Part shown: one piece after another, positions 53,081 to 57,913 of the stretch | Numbering within the stretch: the first letter of the stretch is position 1 | Layout: each line of letters begins with the position of its first letter | Assembly: GCA_043820045.1 (NCBI GenBank) | Contig: JBDREF010000192.1 | Location: 1 to 57,913 of the forward strand | Reading direction: 5' to 3' | DNA: 57,913 bases | DNA from: JBDREF01 sp043820045 | GTDB taxonomy: Bacteria; Planctomycetota; Phycisphaerae; Sedimentisphaerales; Anaerobacaceae | Translations under genes and position numbers: made by a program | The notes under the pieces: model-generated | Told to the model about the DNA's origin: nothing | What the model saw: the letters and a program-made list of their open reading frames with translations, nothing else | Databases searched by the model: none

Positions 53081-53971
53081 ATGGCAGAAGAACTGGTTGG
53101 GATTATAGGCGGCTCGGGTTTGGGCGATTGCGTTGCTGAACGCATGATCGACCCGGAGCTGCACGATGTCGATACGCCGTTCGGCAGGCCGAGCACGGCG
53201 ATTCTGGTTGGCAGGTTCGCCCTCGGGGCCGGGGGCAATAGGAAAATCGCTTTCCTGAATCGTCACGGCGAAGGGCACAAACTCTCGCCGAGCGAGGTGC
53301 CGTTTGCAGCTAATATTTTCGCTCTCAAAAAGCTCGGCGTTCACACAGTGCTCAGCAGCGGGGCGGTGGGCTCACTCCGTGAGGGAATCGCTCCGGGCCA
53401 CCTGGTCGCCGTCGACCAGTTCATAGACAAGACGTTCAGAAGGACGAACAGCTTCTTCGGCGATTTCGGGGCGGTACACTGCGAATTGGCCGAGCCGACC
53501 TGCGAGCGAGTTCGAGAAATGCTCGTCGATACGGCGAAAGGCGCCGACATAAAGACTCATCGAAAAGGCACGTACGTGTGCATGGAAGGGCCCCAGTTCT
53601 CTACGCGGGCCGAATCGCTCATGCACCGGAACTGGGGCGGCGATCTTATCGGCATGACGGCGATGCCTGAAGCAAAGTTGGCCAGAGAAGCACAAATGTG
53701 TTACGCGCTGGTTGCCCTTGCCAGTGATTATGACTGCTGGAAAGACCACGAAGGCGGGAAAGACAAGCAGACTTTGCTCAAAGAGATACTCGGTAATCTG
53801 CAGAAGGCAACTGATAACTGCCTGCGGCTGATAGAAGCGGTACTGGCGGGCGAGCGCGAGCTTGTCAGCGAGAGCTGTCACTGTCGAAAGAGTCTCGACC
53901 TGGCCGTCTGGACGGACCAGAGCCGGATTGAGCAGACACATAAAGAAAAGTTGAAGGTGCTTTTCGAATAG
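53081..53971 (+). CDS. mtnP: 5'-Methylthioadenosine phosphorylase
   Basis: Phosphorolyses methylthioadenosine to adenine and methylthioribose-1-phosphate in methionine salvage. It has 296 residues of the PNP/MTAP family: VGIIGGSGLGD (phosphate loop start), FLNRHGEGHKLSPSEV, SSGAVGSLREGIAPGHLV and VCMEGPQFSTRAES, with MTAMPEAKLAREA and ASDYDCW (base-contacting Asp). The MTAMPEA motif is the MTAP form rather than a PNP. ATG 53081 follows AGGAAAT. Confidence 0.93.
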   Translation: MAEELVGIIGGSGLGDCVAERMIDPELHDVDTPFGRPSTAILVGRFALGAGGNRKIAFLNRHGEGHKLSPSEVPFAANIFALKKLGVHTVLSSGAVGSLREGIAPGHLVAVDQFIDKTFRRTNSFFGDFGAVHCELAEPTCERVREMLVDTAKGADIKTHRKGTYVCMEGPQFSTRAESLMHRNWGGDLIGMTAMPEAKLAREAQMCYALVALASDYDCWKDHEGGKDKQTLLKEILGNLQKATDNCLRLIEAVLAGERELVSESCHCRKSLDLAVWTDQSRIEQTHKEKLKVLFE

Positions 53972-54012
53972 CCTCCCCTTAGGGGCAGGGAACATTTGAA
54001 AGGACGGGAAAA

Positions 54013-54396
54013 ATGAAGAAGCCGGGCTGGAAAACGTTTGTTTTAGCAGTTGCTCTTGGCGTTATGTTGATAGCCGGCTGTGGCGAAAAAGAGCCCTTAA
54101 ACATGAGAAAGAGCAGGGCCGTAGCCGCGGAGAACATAGCCCTGAGAAAACAATTAGAGCGCCGCAGGACGGAAATTGAGATGCTCGAAGAGCGGCATTA
54201 CAAGGAAATCCAGAAGCGGGAAAAACGGCTTGCAGACTGCGAAAAGGAAAGGGACGCCTGGGAACAGAAGTCGCGGCGGAACGTCAGAAACCAGGCAAAG
54301 GACGTAGCCGATGCCGTCATGGCCGAAAACGCAAGGCTGCGGGCGGAAAACGAAATGCTCAGGGCCCAAATCAAGGAACTCCAAAAAGAGCCGTAA
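54013..54396 (+). CDS. Small coiled-coil lipoprotein
   Basis: Protein of 127 residues: lipoprotein signal (LAVALGVMLIAGC, Cys about 23) followed by an almost continuous charged coiled coil (residues 30-125) with heptad patterns, for example AAENIALRKQLERRRTEIEM and MAENARLRAENEMLRAQIKE. It resembles Lpp- or OmpH-type tethering or scaffold proteins in build only; no family assigned. AAAGGACG precedes ATG 54013. It converges with pyrG across a GC-rich palindrome. Confidence 0.8.
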   Translation: MKKPGWKTFVLAVALGVMLIAGCGEKEPLNMRKSRAVAAENIALRKQLERRRTEIEMLEERHYKEIQKREKRLADCEKERDAWEQKSRRNVRNQAKDVADAVMAENARLRAENEMLRAQIKELQKEP

Positions 54397-54417
54397 TGCC
54401 GCGCAGCGGCCGATGAG

Positions 54418-54433
54418 TCCCGGCGCGCCGGGA
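54418..54433. terminator. GC-rich palindrome between convergent genes
   Basis: Perfect palindrome TCCCGGCGCGCCGGGA in the 44-base gap between the coiled-coil lipoprotein and pyrG ends. It could terminate both, though no long T-run follows on either strand. Confidence 0.45.
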
Positions 54434-54440
54434 TTGTCGA

Positions 54441-56213
54441 TTACACGCCGCTGCATACTTTTCGTACAGTTTTCACACTGTTGGGCAGTTTTTCGTCGGG
54501 GTAGCGTTTTTGCATCGCCGCTGCGACGAGGCCCACGAACATCGGCTGCGGCTTGAGCGGTCGCGAAGTCAGGCAGGGATGAGCCTGGGTCCCGCAGAAG
54601 AACGGATGGGAGGGAAGCTCCAGTATCTGCATGATCGGCTGGTTAGGCGCCTTTCCGGAAAACACCATTCCGGCCTCTTCGAGCCGCTCAATGTATCGAG
54701 GGTCAACTTCGTAGCGATGTCTGAATCGCATTCTGACCGAATCGGCCTTGCCGAAAAGCTCCCATGCCATCGTCTCGCTCTTTAATTCCACGTCTCTCCC
54801 GCCGAGGCGCATGTTCCCGCCGAGTCCTTCTATCTTTTTTTGCTCCGGCAGAATGTCGATTACCGGCTCGGGACAATCCGGCTCGATCTCGGTGCTGTTC
54901 GCCTGTGTCAGGCCGCAGACGTTGCGGGCGAATTCAATGACGGCCATTTGAAAACCCAGGCACAATCCGAGATACGGCAGGTTGTTTTCGCGAGCGTACT
55001 TGATGCAGGCGATTTTCCCTTCCGCTCCGCGCGTGCCGAATCCGCCGGGCACGATAATGCCGTCAACGTCCTTGAGTTGGCCGCCGACGTTTTCGTCGGT
55101 CAGGGCGGTTGTATCGATCCATTTAATCTTGACGTCGCAGCCAAGAGCGATGCCCGCATGCTCAAGGGCGTTGATTATCGAGGCGTAGCTGTCTCGGACG
55201 GATGTGTATTTACCCGTGATGCCGATTGTCACCTGGTGGTCGGCCGAACCGATCTTGTCGGTGAAATCGCACCATTTGGCCCAGGCCTTGCGTTCGTGCC
55301 GCAGATTGATTCTGTCTTCGATTTTCAGCAGTCTGGCCACTTCGAAATCAAGGCCGACTTCTCTTATCATTGCGGGTATCATGTAGATGCTTGTCGAGTC
55401 CGGCAGACTGATGACCCTTTCAAAGGGCACGTTGCTATAGATGCTTATTTTCTGCCGCGCCTTTTCGTTGACGGGGTTGGACGCCCTGCAGGCGATGATA
55501 TCCGGCTGAACGCCGCACTGCATGAGCTGCTTGATTCCCAACTGTGCGGCCTTAGATTTCTGCTCGCCTAAGGTTTTCGGCTCCAATATGTATGTCAGGG
55601 CCACGAAGCAACTGCTGTTCGGGCCTTCTTCGTAGGCCAATTCGCGCATCGCCTCGATGTAGTAGGCGTTCTCCAGATCGCCGACGGTGCCTCCGATTTC
55701 GATAAAGACGATATCGGCTTTGGAGTCCATGGCCAATTGCCGCAATTTCAGCTTTACCTCGCCGGTGACATGCGGAATCATCTGGACGTCCCGCCCAAGG
55801 TAGTCGCCGTGACGCTCCTTGTTCAGAACCGAGCTGAATATCTGCCCGCTGGTGGTGAAGTTGGCACGGCTCAAATCCTGGTTGAGCATTCGCTCGTACG
55901 TGCCGAGGTCCATATCGCATTCCATGCCGTCGTCGAGCACGAAGACCTCGCCGTGCCGGAATGGGTTCAGTGTGCCGGAGTCCACGTTCAAATAGCCTTC
56001 GAGCTTGATAGGCGCGACCTTCAGGCCTTTATCCTGCATGAGCTTGGCAAGGCACGATGAGAATATCCCCTTGCCAAGTCCGCTCATCACAGTACCCATG
56101 ACGAATACATAACGGGCTTTCCCCTTCCTGTACCCATCCGGAATAGGTGAGAAAAACTCGCTCTCAGTCGAAATATCGCTGACTGATGCTAACAGGTCTT
56201 TGTTTTTGTCCAT
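54441..56213 (-). CDS. pyrG: CTP synthase, divergent form
   Basis: Makes CTP from UTP, ATP and glutamine. It has 590 residues, with a 32-residue N-terminal extension before the synthetase domain. ATP loop YVFVMGTVMSGLGKGI, then KLEGYLNVDSGTLNPF (usual form K-x-DPYINVDPGTMSP), HGEVFVLDDGMECDMDLGTY (usual H in DLGHY replaced by Thr105) and EIGGTVGDLE. The glutaminase domain has its nucleophile Cys418 (LGLCLGFQ), but the triad HPE motif reads HPC (His545, Cys547). The rest of the glutaminase fold (VPGGFGTRGAEGK, ANSTEIEP, RMRFRHRYEVDP) is normal. An essential enzyme in most bacteria; no second copy in the window. ATG 56213 has GAAGGG upstream. Confidence 0.93.
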   Translation of the reverse strand: MDKNKDLLASVSDISTESEFFSPIPDGYRKGKARYVFVMGTVMSGLGKGIFSSCLAKLMQDKGLKVAPIKLEGYLNVDSGTLNPFRHGEVFVLDDGMECDMDLGTYERMLNQDLSRANFTTSGQIFSSVLNKERHGDYLGRDVQMIPHVTGEVKLKLRQLAMDSKADIVFIEIGGTVGDLENAYYIEAMRELAYEEGPNSSCFVALTYILEPKTLGEQKSKAAQLGIKQLMQCGVQPDIIACRASNPVNEKARQKISIYSNVPFERVISLPDSTSIYMIPAMIREVGLDFEVARLLKIEDRINLRHERKAWAKWCDFTDKIGSADHQVTIGITGKYTSVRDSYASIINALEHAGIALGCDVKIKWIDTTALTDENVGGQLKDVDGIIVPGGFGTRGAEGKIACIKYARENNLPYLGLCLGFQMAVIEFARNVCGLTQANSTEIEPDCPEPVIDILPEQKKIEGLGGNMRLGGRDVELKSETMAWELFGKADSVRMRFRHRYEVDPRYIERLEEAGMVFSGKAPNQPIMQILELPSHPFFCGTQAHPCLTSRPLKPQPMFVGLVAAAMQKRYPDEKLPNSVKTVRKVCSGV

Positions 56214-56230
56214 GTATTCCCTTCTTTATG

Positions 56231-56285
56231 GTAGGGTGGGGCTTGCCCCACCATTATTGAATCGGTGGGCTAAAGCCCACCCTAC
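56231..56285. repeat. Nested palindromic element upstream of pyrG
   Basis: Outer arms GTAGGGTGGG (56231-56240) and CCCACCCTAC (56276-56285) are exact complements. Each forms its own inner hairpin: GTGGGGC-TT-GCCCCAC on the left and GTGGGC-TAAA-GCCCAC on the right. It lies in the 89-base gap between the prepilin-like gene and pyrG and would sit in the pyrG leader. Confidence 0.6.
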
Positions 56286-56302
56286 AATTTCTGTACTTTC
56301 TC

Positions 56303-57127
56303 TTATTTGCGTTTCCAACGAAACTCGAAGTTGGTAATATCGTCCTTTGTTCCATACAAACCATCCTTACCGGCTGAGAGCAGAATGAACGTGTCCGCCC
56401 TCTTAGGTCTGCTCGGGCCATTTGCTCTGTCGTCCCAGGCAATCTCATAAAGTATCTTCGGATCTTCGTAGAGCGGATGCTTCAGGCCCGGCTTGCCCGG
56501 CACGCCAAGGGCAAGCAAGGCATGGTTGTCTCTGTAATTGTAGATATTTTCCGGATTGTTAGGATCATTGATATCATGAGCGGTTTTGGAAGTATTTGCC
56601 TTGTAATAGAGTACCGGCATTCCAATCCTCTTGCCTGTACTTATATGTGTAACCTGTTTGAACGTGTCGCAGATTACGTAGTCGTTTCCATCAAAAGGGC
56701 CAACGTCCTCATATAAATCTTTTAGGTGATATGGATTGGCGTTATCCAATGGAAGGTAAGGTCCTTTTCTGACCTCAAAGGTGTTCGAATCATATAGAGG
56801 ATTGCCCGAATCATCGGTTCCATCTTGCCTGAATTGGGAACGGGGATGCACACCCATCAGATCTCGGCCTAGTGCGGCTTCGCAGAGCTTCATGGCGCCG
56901 CAATAGGGAGTGCCATCCTCATCCAGCGCATCGGACGGTGGATAATCATCGAACTCGAACTTGAAAAGCTCCAGCATCGTATCGACGGATATGAGTTGAG
57001 CCATTTGCCTGGCATTAACGAGAGGCGGATGGTGGTAAGTAATCAATAACAACATGACAAAACAAACGAAGACAATAATCAGTACCGTAAGAAGCAAACG
57101 TGTGATCGAAAAACCAACGGATTTCAT
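56303..57127 (-). CDS. Prepilin-like membrane-anchored protein
   Basis: Protein of 274 residues. The N-terminus has a single hydrophobic helix (LLLTVLIIVFVCFVMLLLI) after a short polar stretch, like pseudopilins, followed by VNARQMAQLISVDTMLELFK and FEFDDYPPSDALDEDGTPYC, a pattern common in planctomycetal GspG-type proteins. A beta-rich domain follows, with a C-terminal ILLSAGKDGLYGTKDDITNF motif that is common at the ends of GspG-like proteins. The canonical GFTLIE cleavage motif is absent (SVGFSITRLLLT instead), so whether it is processed as a pilin is unclear. Start ATG 57127 overlaps the kdsB stop (ATGA), giving translational coupling, and GGGGAGG precedes it. Confidence 0.75.
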   Translation of the reverse strand: MKSVGFSITRLLLTVLIIVFVCFVMLLLITYHHPPLVNARQMAQLISVDTMLELFKFEFDDYPPSDALDEDGTPYCGAMKLCEAALGRDLMGVHPRSQFRQDGTDDSGNPLYDSNTFEVRKGPYLPLDNANPYHLKDLYEDVGPFDGNDYVICDTFKQVTHISTGKRIGMPVLYYKANTSKTAHDINDPNNPENIYNYRDNHALLALGVPGKPGLKHPLYEDPKILYEIAWDDRANGPSRPKRADTFILLSAGKDGLYGTKDDITNFEFRWKRK

Positions 57128-57870
57128 AGCTTCGTCCTCCCCTTGTAGCGTCTCACAAACTCGGCGTATTGCTCGGGGGTGTCTATTCCGTCGCAGGTGT
57201 GTTCTACTTTTCCGACTAATATGCCGTAGCCGTTCTCGATGGCTCGGAGCTGTTCGAGTTTTTCGGTTTTTTCCAGCGGCGTCTGTGGCAGTTTGGTAAT
57301 TTCCAGCAGGAACTGCTTGCGATAAGCGTATATGCCGATGTGTCGTAAGTATTGACCGACCTCGCCGAGGCCGGCGCTGCTTCTGTCGTAGGGAATCACC
57401 GAGCGTGAGAAGTAGATGGCCCTGCCCCTGCGGTCGATTATCACCTTGACAATGTTCGGATCGGCGATTTGCCCGGCGGTTTGAAAATTCGCGGCCAGCG
57501 TCGCCATCGAGCAGTCGCCGGATTCCATCAGCAACCGAGCCAGGTAATCGATGTTGTCCGGGTTGATTTCCGGCTCGTCCGCCTGGAGGTTCACGATAAT
57601 ATCGACGTCCAGGTCGGCGACGGCCTCGGCGATGCGGTCGGTCCCGCTCTGGTGGTCGGGCGAGGTCAGCACGCATTCGGCGCCGAATGATTTCGCGGCG
57701 GCGGCGACTTTCTCATCATCGGCCGCTATTATGACCTTTTCGAGCAGTTTAGCCGAGCAGGCCCGCTCGTAGGTGTGCTGGATGAGGAATTTGCCGGTAT
57801 CTTTGGCGAGAACTTTTGCGGGGAACCTTGTCGAACTGAAACGCGCCGGAATAACACCAATAATTTTCAC
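57124..57870 (-). CDS. kdsB: 3-Deoxy-manno-octulosonate cytidylyltransferase
   Basis: Activates KDO to CMP-KDO for lipopolysaccharide core synthesis. It has 248 residues with the family opening VIPARFSSTRFPAKVLAKDT, AADDEKVAAAAKSFGAECVL, TSPDHQSGTDRIAEAVADL and NLQADEPEI, as in KdsB. The start is GTG 57870 with AAGG ten bases upstream. It implies an LPS-bearing outer membrane. It needs CTP, the product of the divergent pyrG encoded further downstream. Confidence 0.95.
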   Translation of the reverse strand: MKIIGVIPARFSSTRFPAKVLAKDTGKFLIQHTYERACSAKLLEKVIIAADDEKVAAAAKSFGAECVLTSPDHQSGTDRIAEAVADLDVDIIVNLQADEPEINPDNIDYLARLLMESGDCSMATLAANFQTAGQIADPNIVKVIIDRRGRAIYFSRSVIPYDRSSAGLGEVGQYLRHIGIYAYRKQFLLEITKLPQTPLEKTEKLEQLRAIENGYGILVGKVEHTCDGIDTPEQYAEFVRRYKGRTKL

Positions 57871-57875
57871 TCTAA

Positions 57876-57913
57876 TTAAGCCTTTACGACAGCAAAGTCC
57901 TTTTCGCCGGGTA
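57876..57913 (-). CDS. Possible C-terminal end of an upstream gene, cut by the window edge
   Basis: Read on the minus strand the last bases give an open frame ending PGEKDFAVVKA with TAA at 57878-57876, five bases before the kdsB GTG. Position and spacing suggest the tail of a preceding operon gene. Too short to identify. Confidence 0.25.
   Translation of the reverse strand, partial: PGEKDFAVVKA

Noticed and set aside
1..57913. CRISPR arrays, tRNA/rRNA genes, insertion sequences, prophage or defence genes
   Set aside because: I looked for regularly spaced direct repeats, tRNA-like T-loop/acceptor patterns, transposase or integrase motifs and known defence domains and saw none. Reading by eye may miss a single tRNA.

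Overview
The window looks like a chromosomal segment of a Gram-negative, polysaccharide-degrading bacterium, most probably a member of the Planctomycetota (Phycisphaerae/Sedimentisphaerales-like). This is inferred from gene content, not from a marker gene. The clues are an exported Tat/lipoprotein-type sulfatase with a CxPSR motif, two exported xylose-isomerase-like TIM barrels, several GH2/GH29/GH43 enzymes, a DUF4954 protein, URO-D-like and prepilin-like proteins, and kdsB (CMP-KDO, hence LPS). No rRNA, tRNA, transposase, integrase, phage gene or CRISPR array was seen. The one RNA gene identified with confidence is RNase P RNA (rnpB).

Layout. 1-4.6 kb (minus strand): a GH2 beta-galactosidase cut by the window edge, thioredoxin, thioredoxin reductase and RmuC. 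4.7-9.6 kb (plus): a HAD hydrolase, two tandem exported O-methyltransferase-like proteins, a Tat-exported sugar isomerase-like protein and an amino-acid permease, closed by tandem terminators. 10.2-15.5 kb: a membrane-anchored degenerate amidase-like protein, DUF4954 plus NagB (amino sugars), and a parvulin lipoprotein. 15.8-24.8 kb: a carbohydrate locus with a URO-D-like protein, a GH2 enzyme, a sulfatase with HEAT repeats, a sugar-porter MFS transporter, a thioesterase and a GH29 alpha-L-fucosidase. Together these suggest use of sulfated, fucosylated glycans. 24.9-28.9 kb: purF, purM, an unknown membrane protein and a DUF503 protein. 29-32 kb: palindromic repeats, an odd leader region, a small orphan protein and a SpoIIE/RsbU-type phosphatase. 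32-38.3 kb (minus): a KtrA/KtrB-type K+ uptake pair, recG, pcm and a TSUP permease. 38.4-43.6 kb: a lipoprotein coupled to nadB, two more lipoproteins, rnpB and ilvC. 43.8-52.3 kb: a second carbohydrate locus with a GH43-like enzyme, a sugar isomerase-like protein, a DHDPS/NAL-family aldolase, a Na+/solute symporter and a 905-aa secreted protein of unknown family, interrupted by queG. 52.3-57.9 kb: a TIGR04076 protein, mtnP, a coiled-coil lipoprotein, a divergent pyrG, a prepilin-like protein and kdsB.

The most notable points are: a pyrG whose glutaminase HPE motif reads HPC and whose synthetase motifs are altered; an amidase/PGRP-like protein without the expected zinc ligands; paired signal-peptide-bearing methyltransferases with a shared metal-ligand change; a leader near 29.1-29.26 kb that is either a structured RNA or a short upstream ORF; and three copies of an intergenic palindrome family. 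I found no obvious defence or mobile system. All family calls come from reading motifs, without database searches. Start codons were chosen by Shine-Dalgarno context and signal peptides, and several are ambiguous.
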